A DNA stretch of 5,837 nucleotides from Gammaproteobacteria bacterium (GCA_018671205.1 JABHIC010000348.1:1-5837); one strand, 5' to 3'; shown: positions 1 through 5,396, counted from the stretch's first letter. Notes: generated by a model not told the origin, from the sequence alone. Translations and numbers: made by a program.

Positions 1-999
1 CAGGTGCAGTTTATGTTGGCGCATGATGCCCTCCACTGCGCCCTCTCTCACTTTGCCCGCCGTCAGCACCGTAACCAACACCGTTGGGATGTGGCGTGTG
101 ATTTTGCAATCAATGCGATGTTGGTTGGAGAGGGGATGCAGCCACCGGCTGATGCACTCTATCTGCAGCACTTTGCCGGGATGACAGCGGAGGAGATCTA
201 TCCAATGCTGGATGAGGATGAGGCCAGGGAGCCACTCGATCAACACCTCTATGATGATGAGTATGAGGAGGAGTCGGAGGGTAGCCAGGCGGAACCGGAG
301 AATTCACCTCCATCTCAACAGGGGGGGCAGGGTGCGCAGCGCCCGGCACCACTCAGTGAGGGCGAGCGTCAATCACTGGATACTCAGTGGCAGCAGCACC
401 TGGCGGGTGCGGCGCAGCAAGCGCTGCAGGCGGGTAAACTGGATGGGGCGATGGCACGGTTGGTGGACCACTTTCTACAGCCGCAACTGCCGTGGAGAGC
501 GTTATTGGCTCGCTACATGACGGCCTCGGCACGGGATGACTACAGCTATATTCGTCCCTCTTCACGTCGTGGTTGTGGGGCGATTTTCCCGGCACTACGC
601 AGCAATGAGGTGGTTGTGGTGGCAGCGATTGATACCAGTGGTTCGATCAGTGAGGAGGAGATTCGTGAGTTTGTCTCGGAGGTGGATGGGCTGAAGGGGC
701 AGATACGGGCCACCGTTACCTTGCTGGCCTGTGATCAGGAAATTGTGGGAGAGCCCCAAACTTTCCATTCTTGGGAGGCGCTGGAGGTTGATCCTGCCTG
801 GATTAAGGGGGGGAGGGGGACCCGTTTTGAGCCAGTTTTTGAGTGGTTGGAGCAAGAGGATCGTGCGCCTGATCTGTTACTCTATTTTACCGATGCGGAG
901 GGGCGGTTTCCCGCCATGCCACCGCGGGTTCCGGTGGTCTGGCTGGTTAAAGGACGGCAGCCGGTACCCTGGGGAGAACGTATTCAGCTTAATGGCTAA
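1..999 (+). CDS. VWA-like metallopeptidase-domain protein (DUF2201 family), 5' end missing
   Basis: The reading frame is open from the first base, so the start lies upstream; 332 codons are visible and end in TAA at 997-999. The visible N-terminus holds HDALHCALSH (codons 8-17), matching the degenerate HExxH metallopeptidase-like motif of DUF2201 proteins, followed by the family's WDVACDFAIN stretch. Codons ~70-125 form an acidic, Q/P/G-rich linker. The C-terminal third is a von Willebrand A-like domain with a complete MIDAS metal site: DTSGS (codons 211-215), Thr274 in GGRGTRFEP and Asp298 in YFTDAEG. Family knowledge: these proteins are cytoplasmic and usually sit beside a MoxR-type AAA+ ATPase, acting with it in assembly or remodelling of a partner; that ATPase is not in this window. 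The target is unknown. The oddity is Asp in place of the usual Glu in the HExxH motif. Assignment is sure at domain level; biological role is not. Confidence 0.88.
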   Translation, partial: QVQFMLAHDALHCALSHFARRQHRNQHRWDVACDFAINAMLVGEGMQPPADALYLQHFAGMTAEEIYPMLDEDEAREPLDQHLYDDEYEEESEGSQAEPENSPPSQQGGQGAQRPAPLSEGERQSLDTQWQQHLAGAAQQALQAGKLDGAMARLVDHFLQPQLPWRALLARYMTASARDDYSYIRPSSRRGCGAIFPALRSNEVVVVAAIDTSGSISEEEIREFVSEVDGLKGQIRATVTLLACDQEIVGEPQTFHSWEALEVDPAWIKGGRGTRFEPVFEWLEQEDRAPDLLLYFTDAEGRFPAMPPRVPVVWLVKGRQPVPWGERIQLNG

Positions 1000-1011
1000 A
1001 CCCAGAGCTTT

Positions 1012-1638
1012 TTAGATAGCACTTCGTAAGCGGGTGGTCTTCTCTCTCAACTGCTGAGAACGGCTTCGTAGCTGTTCAAGACGGAGGTGATGGTTGCTAT
1101 TACTGTTACTGCTGGGGCGGCTGTTACTGGGGCGTTTGTGTACAGGCTTCTGTGGCTGGTCAAAAGGCTCCTCTCCAAAGATCACCTCCCGGATTACCTC
1201 TTTCTTTATCATCGACAGGTGGGTGGTACGGATCTCTTGTCTGCCTCGCTGAGTGCTGTGGCTTGAGTATTTCCATTCGGGCTCATCTTCTCTCCCCGGT
1301 TCACGCCACTCCTGCTCTTCGGAGGGGGTGTTCCCGGTCAGTGTAAGCGGCTGTAGCGTACCCTCGACGGCAGGTTTGTCTGCTGTTACCGGGGGTACCA
1401 CCTCCTCTACTGGCGTTTTCTCTGCTGGAGTGGCCCCCCCGTTCCGGTTGAGAACCGCATTGGTATAGAGCAGGCGCTCATCGATCTGGTGTCCCTTTAG
1501 CGAGAGGTTCAGGGCGGCATTGATCGCAAATAGCAGACCAATACCGATCGGAATGTAGAGTGTTGGCAGCATCCCATGGACAGACATCATATAGATATAT
1601 GCCATCGATACAAAAATCAGAAAAAATACCCTAACCAT
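1012..1638 (-). CDS. Hypothetical inner-membrane protein with two N-terminal helices and a charged tail
   Basis: A 208-residue protein I do not recognise. I start it at the ATG at 1638-1636 because GGAAG lies six bases before it; an in-frame GTG one codon upstream is too close to that ribosome site. Residues ~2-20 and ~24-47 are two hydrophobic helices joined by a short turn, predicting a membrane hairpin. They are followed by an acidic, Pro/Thr/Glu-rich linker (~65-130) and then a basic, low-complexity region (RPSNSRPSSNSNSN) and a C-terminal Arg/Gln/Leu segment that could form a short coiled coil. No catalytic motif or Cys is visible. It converges on the VWA gene with 12 bases between stop codons and is transcribed divergently from the dsrS-like gene. 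It carries its own candidate promoter and a palindrome upstream. Codon use looks like the neighbours, so it appears to be a real gene, but function cannot be inferred. Confidence 0.72.
   Translation of the reverse strand: MVRVFFLIFVSMAYIYMMSVHGMLPTLYIPIGIGLLFAINAALNLSLKGHQIDERLLYTNAVLNRNGGATPAEKTPVEEVVPPVTADKPAVEGTLQPLTLTGNTPSEEQEWREPGREDEPEWKYSSHSTQRGRQEIRTTHLSMIKKEVIREVIFGEEPFDQPQKPVHKRPSNSRPSSNSNSNHHLRLEQLRSRSQQLREKTTRLRSAI
1094..1134 (-). repeat. Short imperfect in-frame tandem repeat (RPSNS / RPSSNSNSN)
   Basis: Inside the minus-strand hypothetical gene, a unit beginning CGCCCC and continuing with AGTAACAG occurs twice (1134 to 1120 and 1119 to ~1103), the second copy with one extra AGC codon, followed by more AGT/AAC/AAT codons. 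It encodes RPSNS-RPSSNSNSN. The reading frame is kept, so this looks like slippage-type expansion in a disordered linker, not a functional DNA element. Confidence 0.55.
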
Positions 1639-1665
1639 CACAAACTTCCATCTTTTCCCTAAAGC

Positions 1666-1677
1666 ATATGATCATAT
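1666..1677. promoter_or_regulatory. 12-base perfect palindrome, operator candidate
   Basis: ATATGATCATAT reads the same on both strands. It overlaps the proposed -10 of the minus-strand hypothetical gene and sits 28 bases before its start codon, where a repressor would act. The surroundings are AT-rich, so a chance palindrome is possible; no regulator is identified. Confidence 0.3.
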
Positions 1678-1702
1678 AGATAACAAAACATAGTGATGTT
1701 AA
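1673..1702 (-). promoter_or_regulatory. Candidate sigma70 promoter for the hypothetical membrane protein
   Basis: On the minus strand TTAACA (1702-1697, five of six matches to the -35 consensus) is separated by 18 bases from TATATG (1678-1673, four of six). The start site would fall near 1666, giving a leader of about 28 bases that contains the ribosome site. AT-rich sequence makes such matches easy to find, so this is tentative. Confidence 0.35.
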
Positions 1703-1808
1703 ATTTATATATCTTCAATTATTCTTTGATTACGTTGAATTAATCCTATTAGATATGATTCTGTTCGGGTTCGTCAAGTCTAAAATGGGACGGATGTTTT
1801 GGGAGGGG

Positions 1809-1837
1809 TTGAGAGCGGGGGAGATCCGGACTCTATT
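1809..1837 (+). promoter_or_regulatory. Candidate sigma70 promoter for dsrS-like gene
   Basis: TTGAGA (1809-1814, five of six) and TCTATT (1832-1837, four of six) are separated by 17 bases. The predicted start near 1844 gives a leader of about 55 bases that includes the hairpin at 1853-1874. A dedicated promoter agrees with published work on Allochromatium vinosum reporting a secondary promoter for dsrS, but the match here is only by eye. Confidence 0.35.
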
Positions 1838-1852
1838 TTTATCAACAAAAAG

Positions 1853-1874
1853 GGGATAGTTTTTATATTATCCC
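1853..1874 (+). promoter_or_regulatory. Leader hairpin upstream of the dsrS-like ribosome site
   Basis: GGGATAGT pairs with ATTATCCC (eight pairs including one G-T wobble) around a six-base loop. It lies 13 bases before the AGGAGA ribosome site (1888-1893). It is not followed by a T-run, so it is not an intrinsic terminator; it could affect mRNA stability or translation. Confidence 0.35.
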
Positions 1875-1899
1875 GGCTTTAAATTCAGGAGAGAATTTT

Positions 1900-3021
1900 G
1901 TGCCTCTTTCGAGTGAAGACCAACTGCGCATTCAGGTGATGCTCCATAACAGTCCGAAAGCCATTCGGATTGATGAGAATCAGATGGTGCTCTATGCGCT
2001 TACTCCGCAGGGAGAGGCATCGATTCCCCTCTCCCCCAATGAGCCGAATGAGCCCTATCTAAAGCAGCTTCGGGAGCTTTTGTCTGAGCATGTGCTGGGA
2101 AGCTCCGGTGGTTACCCCCTCTATCTACAGCGCTGGAGCCGTATGGGGCAGACCGGAGAGCAGCATCTGGAGGAGTTTCTGCTGCTGGCTGAACCAGAGG
2201 CCGTGGTGGCAGTGGCCAACTCTCCGGGCTTGACCCTTGAGTTGGCCCGGCGGGTCTGGTGGGCCGTGAACAATACCGCGCAGCAGGCGGAACAGGGGCT
2301 GCATATGCTGCGTCGCCAAAGTGTGGTGGAGGATGTTCTGGGGCGTGAGATTGCACAGTTTCTGATTGGCCATCTTCCCTTTGTGATAGAGCCTGAGGAG
2401 GTGCTGTCGATACTCTCTGCGGTGTTACAGGAGGGGCTGCTGGAACAGGCCGAGATTGACAGAATTTGGCGGCGTAGCCAAGAGCGGGGCAAGGGGATTT
2501 ATCAGATCGCCTTTCTGCTGGGGTGTCCACTCTCACTTCCTGATCCGCAGCCCGCCCATCCATCGCTGACACAACTGCAGCAGCAGTTGGCCCCCTGGGT
2601 TGACGATGGGAATGCAGTAGCCAAATTGCTGTTGCAGGTTGCCACGGCTGAAGGGCAGACTTTTGTTGGTCAGGTGTTGGGGTTGCTGGATAGTGTGGCC
2701 AATGAGGTTTCGGTCTATGCCCTGATGAGTGCACTGGGGCAGTTCTTTACCCTGCCGGGCTTACCGCGAGAGCCGGGGCGTGATCTTGGACAGATTGCAC
2801 TTTCAGTAGAGGGGCGGCTGGAAGAGGAGCCCTTTCAGCCTCTGCTGCAACAGTGGCCAGGGTTGTCTGCCCGTATGGGGGCAATTTTGCTGTTGGCTCA
2901 TGTGAGAGAGGAGGTGGTTTTCCACTCCGTGCTACATAGTGGGGCAGTGGGGCGTTCGCTCAGAAAAAAGTTAATCTCGGAATTTGATTGGATACGATCC
3001 AGTCTGCAAAAGTTGTTGTAA
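1900..3021 (+). CDS. dsrS: DsrS-like protein of the reverse Dsr sulfur oxidation system
   Basis: A 373-residue soluble protein. The GTG start is fixed by AGGAGA (1888-1893) six bases upstream. I recognise DsrS from its N-terminal half: SSEDQLRIQVML, AIRIDENQMVLYALTPQGEA (21-40), the block HVLGSSGGYPLYLQRWSRMGQ (64-84), and LLLAEPEAVVAVANSPGLTLELARRVWWA (94-122). The rest looks all-helical and rich in Leu and Gln, with no membrane segment, signal peptide or catalytic motif; the only Cys is Cys209. Family knowledge: dsrS closes the dsr operon of Allochromatium vinosum, whose products oxidise stored sulfur to sulfite; DsrS itself is a cytoplasmic protein of unresolved biochemical role. No other dsr gene is in the window, so the gene stands alone here, probably co-transcribed with yaaA 11 bases downstream. 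The assignment rests on remembered family motifs and no alignment was run. Confidence 0.72.
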   Translation: MPLSSEDQLRIQVMLHNSPKAIRIDENQMVLYALTPQGEASIPLSPNEPNEPYLKQLRELLSEHVLGSSGGYPLYLQRWSRMGQTGEQHLEEFLLLAEPEAVVAVANSPGLTLELARRVWWAVNNTAQQAEQGLHMLRRQSVVEDVLGREIAQFLIGHLPFVIEPEEVLSILSAVLQEGLLEQAEIDRIWRRSQERGKGIYQIAFLLGCPLSLPDPQPAHPSLTQLQQQLAPWVDDGNAVAKLLLQVATAEGQTFVGQVLGLLDSVANEVSVYALMSALGQFFTLPGLPREPGRDLGQIALSVEGRLEEEPFQPLLQQWPGLSARMGAILLLAHVREEVVFHSVLHSGAVGRSLRKKLISEFDWIRSSLQKLL

Positions 3022-3032
3022 GGAACCCTATC

Positions 3033-3854
3033 ATGCTACTACTGATCTCACCCGCAAAGAAGCTCGATTTTGAAGAGCAGTCCCCTGATATTGGGCAGAC
3101 TGTGCCAGCACTGATGGCGCAGGCCGAAGAGATTGCGGCAATAATGAAGCAGCAGAGTGAGTCTGAGCTGAAGCGGTTGATGAAGCTGAGTGATAATCTG
3201 GCGCGACTCAATGCGGATCGTTATCGTGACTGGAGCAGTGAGACCACAGCCCAGTGGGCCAAGCAGGCGATCCTGGCCTTTAGAGGGGATGTCTATGCGG
3301 GGATGGCAGCCAGCGCCTTTGAACAGGCTGACTTTGACTTCTCCCAGAGCCACCTGCGCATTCTCTCTGGGCTCTACGGGGTGCTGCGTCCACTGGATAT
3401 GATTCAGCCCCACCGTCTGGAGATGGGGACTCGACTGAAAAACCGTCGGGGTAAGGATCTCTACGCTTTCTGGAGGCATGAGAGCGCACCATTGATCAAT
3501 CAGGCCGCTGAGAAGGTGGGGGGGGCGGTGATCAATCTCGCCTCCAATGAGTACTTTCGCTCGGTGGATAGGGAGCAGCTCAACCCCTCTGTCGTTACTC
3601 CGGTATTCAAAGATGAGAAGAGCGGGGTCTACAAGATTGTCAGTATCTATGCGAAGAAAGCGCGTGGAATGATGTGTGACTTTATCATTCGCAACCAGTT
3701 GGAGCGGCCTGAGCAGCTAAAAGATTTTTCTGCCGCCGGATATCACTTTTCAGAGGTGGGCTCAGACCAACAGCAGCTGTTATTCTTGCGCAAGGAGGCT
3801 GACCGTTCACCCCCTAAAGGCTCCTCCTCTAAGAGGGTTTCTGAAAAAGGGTGA
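3033..3854 (+). CDS. yaaA: Peroxide stress protein YaaA (UPF0246)
   Basis: A 273-residue protein with the full YaaA pattern: MLLLISPAKKLDF at the N-terminus, FRGDVYAGM, the block LRILSGLYGVLRPLDMIQPHRLEMG, NLASNEYF and SIYAKKARGMM. I start at 3033 because GGAA (3022-3025) precedes it and the family begins at this Met; an in-frame ATG 15 codons earlier lies inside the upstream gene and would add a non-family extension. In E. coli YaaA is induced by OxyR and limits free iron and so Fenton damage during peroxide stress; the fold has a DNA-binding helix-hairpin-helix element. It starts 11 bases after the dsrS-like gene and likely shares its mRNA. The last ~18 residues (ADRSPPKGSSSKRVSEKG) go past the usual C-terminus, and 26 bases overlap the convergent cyclo-ligase gene. 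Confidence 0.95.
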   Translation: MLLLISPAKKLDFEEQSPDIGQTVPALMAQAEEIAAIMKQQSESELKRLMKLSDNLARLNADRYRDWSSETTAQWAKQAILAFRGDVYAGMAASAFEQADFDFSQSHLRILSGLYGVLRPLDMIQPHRLEMGTRLKNRRGKDLYAFWRHESAPLINQAAEKVGGAVINLASNEYFRSVDREQLNPSVVTPVFKDEKSGVYKIVSIYAKKARGMMCDFIIRNQLERPEQLKDFSAAGYHFSEVGSDQQQLLFLRKEADRSPPKGSSSKRVSEKG

Positions 3855-4428
3855 TGCCCTCTTCTGTGGCAATGCCATCAAGCATTACATCCCAGGGGTT
3901 CAGCTCAACTCTATCGACCTGCTGGAAGGCGTGTGCCAGACCGAGCAGAAAGGGGCGTTGTCGGTTCAGTGAGCGTTTGGGGTGGTTGAAGGTGCGGTCA
4001 TAGAAGCCGCCCCCCATGCCGATTCTACCGCCTAGTTGATCAAAAGCCACCAGAGGGGTGAGGACCAGATCGATACTCCAGGCTGGGGTCGGTTGCGGTG
4101 GAAACAGTGGGGGCTCTGGAATCCCGTAGCGGTTGCTGGCGAGTGGCGTGTCGTCCCGGAGTGGAGCAAACCAGAGTCGATTGCCATGCAGCTGGTTCAA
4201 TACGGGTAAGAAGCAGTGATACCCCCTCTCCAGCGCATGGTTTAGCAGCGGCTGTGGATCTATCTCTCCATCATTAGCGATAAAGCCGGCAATCCGTCGG
4301 CTGCGTTGGAACAGTTTATGGGGAACCAGATGCTGGTAAAGTTGATCCGCATGGAGTTGATGCTCCGCATCAGAGAGTGCGGTGCGCTGTTGGCGGATTG
4401 ATGCGCGAAGCCTCGCACGGGCGGTCAT
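3829..4428 (-). CDS. fau: 5-formyltetrahydrofolate cyclo-ligase
   Basis: A 199-residue cytoplasmic enzyme that uses ATP to convert 5-formyltetrahydrofolate to 5,10-methenyltetrahydrofolate, recovering the inhibitory folate for one-carbon metabolism. Family marks in order: a basic N-terminus (RARLRASIRQQR), FIANDGEIDPQPLL (49-62) with the substrate-contacting GEID, VLTPLVAFD (122-130) and the ATP/phosphate loop GGRIGMGGGFYDRTF (133-147), then a C-terminal DGIATEEGI. It lies downstream of 6S RNA on the same strand, exactly the gene order of E. coli and Pseudomonas, where 6S and this gene are co-transcribed. I see no clear Shine-Dalgarno before the ATG at 4428, so translation may be weak. Its 3' end overlaps yaaA by 26 bases. 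Also called ygfA or fthC. Confidence 0.95.
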   Translation of the reverse strand: MTARARLRASIRQQRTALSDAEHQLHADQLYQHLVPHKLFQRSRRIAGFIANDGEIDPQPLLNHALERGYHCFLPVLNQLHGNRLWFAPLRDDTPLASNRYGIPEPPLFPPQPTPAWSIDLVLTPLVAFDQLGGRIGMGGGFYDRTFNHPKRSLNRQRPFLLGLAHAFQQVDRVELNPWDVMLDGIATEEGITLFQKPS

Positions 4429-4451
4429 GTTCGCGGTGGTATGAGTCGTTT

Positions 4452-4477
4452 AGTGCTCATGGGGAGAGGAGAGCACT
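4452..4477 (-). promoter_or_regulatory. Hairpin between 6S RNA and fau
   Basis: On the minus strand AGTGCTC (4477-4471) pairs with GAGCACT (4458-4452) over a 12-base pyrimidine-rich loop. An alternative tight pairing uses AGCAC (4482-4478) with GTGCT (4476-4472). No T-run follows, so it is not a terminator; it could act as a processing or readthrough-control structure between the RNA and fau. Confidence 0.35.
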
Positions 4478-4482
4478 GTGCT

Positions 4483-4502
4483 AAAAAATAGGGTGGTGCC
4501 TA
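4483..4502 (-). terminator. Weak terminator or 3'-processing signal of 6S RNA
   Basis: Just after the closing stem of the 6S RNA, TAGG (4502-4499) can pair with CCTA (4492-4489), followed by six T residues (4488-4483). The four-pair stem is too weak for efficient termination, in keeping with readthrough into fau seen in related bacteria. Confidence 0.3.
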
Positions 4503-4680
4503 CCGAAAATATCGGTCGGGTCTGCGTCCCCGAACCGAAAAGTTCAAGGGAGGGAGCCTGGATTGCGGGTTTAGGCTTTCCGATAAACGGACCTGCGCAC
4601 GCCCACAATGAGATCGGCCCCCGAGGTCGTGATTTAAGGACCAAGGATCGAGTCCCGTTGATCGAATACCACAGTAGACA
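4489..4680 (-). ncRNA. ssrS: 6S RNA
   Basis: 6S RNA mimics an open promoter and sequesters sigma70 RNA polymerase in stationary phase. Location is diagnostic: same strand between zapA and the cyclo-ligase gene. Sequence blocks match the E. coli RNA in order: GTGGGCGTGCGCAGGTCCG ending at 4588, AAGCCT (4578-4573), and a conserved hairpin CCTTGAAC / GTTCGGGG (4549-4542 with 4535-4528). The two ends can form the long closing stem: GTGGT (4672-4668) with ACCAC (4497-4493), TATTCGA with TCGGTA further in, and CGGG with CCCG. Length is about 190 bases, near the usual 184. The exact ends are estimated from pairing and from the -10 upstream, and may be off by 5-10 bases. Confidence 0.9.
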
Positions 4681-4687
4681 CCAAAAT

Positions 4688-4693
4688 CTTATA
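4688..4693 (-). promoter_or_regulatory. ssrS: -10 element of the 6S RNA promoter
   Basis: TATAAG (4693-4688, minus strand) lies seven bases before the estimated 5' end of 6S RNA. No good -35 is visible at the right spacing; that region overlaps the zapA stop codon. Longer transcripts from the zapB-like/zapA promoter could also feed 6S by processing. Confidence 0.45.
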
Positions 4694-4709
4694 GGTTAAT
4701 AAGCTACTC

Positions 4710-5036
4710 TCATTGGATCGATTGTTCAAGTTTTAATTGCATTCCCTTGGTGAGGGTAGCGTCTATCCGTTCTTTCAATCGGTTAAGGTGTGAGGAGATT
4801 TTGGTTGTACCCAGCTGCTGCTCTTTTTGAAGCTGAATCAGGTCGTAGGCGATATTGATCGCCACCATGATGGCAACACGATCCTGAGCCGAACTCCTCT
4901 TTTGTCCCTGGATTTCACGCATTTTCTGGTCTACCAGCGTGGCAGCCTCGATCAGTGACTCCTGTTGCTCAGGGGGGCAGGCAATTTTGTACTCTTTTTG
5001 TAATACCTTGACAGAGACTGGGGCGTTCTCACTCAT
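4710..5036 (-). CDS. zapA: Cell division protein ZapA
   Basis: A 108-residue protein, the normal length for ZapA, which binds and bundles FtsZ and stabilises the cytokinetic Z-ring in the cytoplasm. It shows the short beta-rich N-terminal domain (VSVKVLQKEYKIACPPEQQESLIEAA, starting near residue 7), then VDQKMREIQGQKR, the strongly conserved DRVAIMVAINIAYDL (52-66), and a C-terminal coiled coil (QLQKEQQL...LNRLKERIDATL) used for antiparallel tetramers. The ATG overlaps the stop of the zapB-like gene by the four bases ATGA, suggesting translational coupling, with GGAGAGAG just upstream. The 6S promoter lies immediately after its stop. The assignment is firm. Confidence 0.95.
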   Translation of the reverse strand: MSENAPVSVKVLQKEYKIACPPEQQESLIEAATLVDQKMREIQGQKRSSAQDRVAIMVAINIAYDLIQLQKEQQLGTTKISSHLNRLKERIDATLTKGMQLKLEQSIQ

Positions 5037-5266
5037 GACTCTCTCTCCAGTACCCGTACCGACTCAAGCATGGACTCAACACTTTGAACCGCAAATTGGT
5101 TTTTCTCTCTCAGCTGGTCACGCTCTGCGGTGGCCTCCTGTAGCCTGATCCGTATTCCACGATTTTCTTCACGGAGGCTATTACAGAGGCTGGCAAGGTC
5201 ATTAATACGCTGTTCCAGCTGCTCAATATCGCTTTCCCAGTCGAAGGGTTGTGGGTTGCTACTCAT
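5033..5266 (-). CDS. Small coiled-coil protein, ZapB-like (TIGR02449 type)
   Basis: A 77-residue protein that is almost entirely one helical coiled coil: IEQLEQRINDLASLCNSL, then REENRGIRIRLQEATAERDQLREKN, then VESMLESVRVLE. This matches the small TIGR02449-type proteins encoded directly before zapA in Pseudomonas and relatives, thought to act like ZapB in linking Z-ring proteins; the role here is inferred from context. I choose the ATG at 5266 and not the in-frame ATG at 5377: family members are about 70 residues, the coiled coil begins soon after 5266, and a good promoter (5304-5276) lies inside what would be the extension. No Shine-Dalgarno precedes 5266, which fits a near-leaderless transcript. 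It overlaps zapA by four bases and forms an operon with it. Confidence 0.85.
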   Translation of the reverse strand: MSSNPQPFDWESDIEQLEQRINDLASLCNSLREENRGIRIRLQEATAERDQLREKNQFAVQSVESMLESVRVLERES

Positions 5267-5275
5267 AAGAGGGGC

Positions 5276-5304
5276 ACTATAGTGGGATCGGCTCTTTACT
5301 TCAA
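5276..5304 (-). promoter_or_regulatory. Sigma70 promoter of the zapB-like/zapA operon
   Basis: TTGAAG (5304-5299, four of six, including TTGA) and TATAGT (5281-5276, five of six) are exactly 17 bases apart on the minus strand. Only nine bases separate the -10 from the ATG at 5266, so transcription should begin within about three bases of the start codon. The -10 is centred in a perfect 10-base palindrome, CACTATAGTG. Confidence 0.6.
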
Positions 5305-5366
5305 CCGAGGATTTAGCTTCTTCGAACCTGCTATTGAAAGCTATTTTGTTCAGTGGTGGCTGTTTT

Positions 5367-5396
5367 TTGTGCAACATCCCGATAGATCGTTATAAT
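5367..5396 (+). promoter_or_regulatory. Candidate promoter of the TonB-dependent receptor gene
   Basis: A perfect -10, TATAAT, lies at 5391-5396 with a weak -35, TTGTGC (three of six), 18 bases upstream at 5367-5372. The start would be near 5403, giving a leader of about 70 bases. A second TATAAT at 5415-5420 has no visible -35. The poor -35 could mean an activator is needed. No convincing Fur box is present. Confidence 0.4.

Noticed and set aside
1785..1859. A 24-codon open frame before the dsrS-like gene, a possible leader peptide
   Set aside because: It has no ribosome site, and the best promoter candidate lies inside it, so its start would not be in the transcript. Composition is not gene-like.
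2000..2734. Long minus-strand open frame opposite the dsrS-like gene
   Set aside because: Its Pro/Ala/His-rich composition is typical of the antisense of a real gene, and the plus strand has clear family motifs and a ribosome site.
2988..3032. Earlier in-frame ATG for yaaA inside the dsrS-like gene
   Set aside because: It lacks a ribosome site and the added 15 residues are outside the family, whereas the ATG at 3033 matches the usual N-terminus.
3518..3525. Runs of seven or eight G (also near 320, 807 and 5815) as possible phase-variation tracts
   Set aside because: All are inside intact frames encoding ordinary Gly-containing stretches, and such short runs are expected at this composition; nothing suggests switching.
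3811..3842. A bidirectional terminator between yaaA and fau
   Set aside because: Only a four-pair CCTC/GAGG stem with a three-base T-run is visible, too weak to call.
4478..4699. A 73-codon plus-strand open frame across the 6S region
   Set aside because: It is antisense to 6S RNA, whose conserved blocks explain the sequence; the translation resembles no protein.
5267..5377. In-frame N-terminal extension of the zapB-like protein starting at 5377
   Set aside because: It has no ribosome site, makes the protein far longer than its family, and contains a well-spaced -35/-10 pair; it is better explained as promoter DNA.
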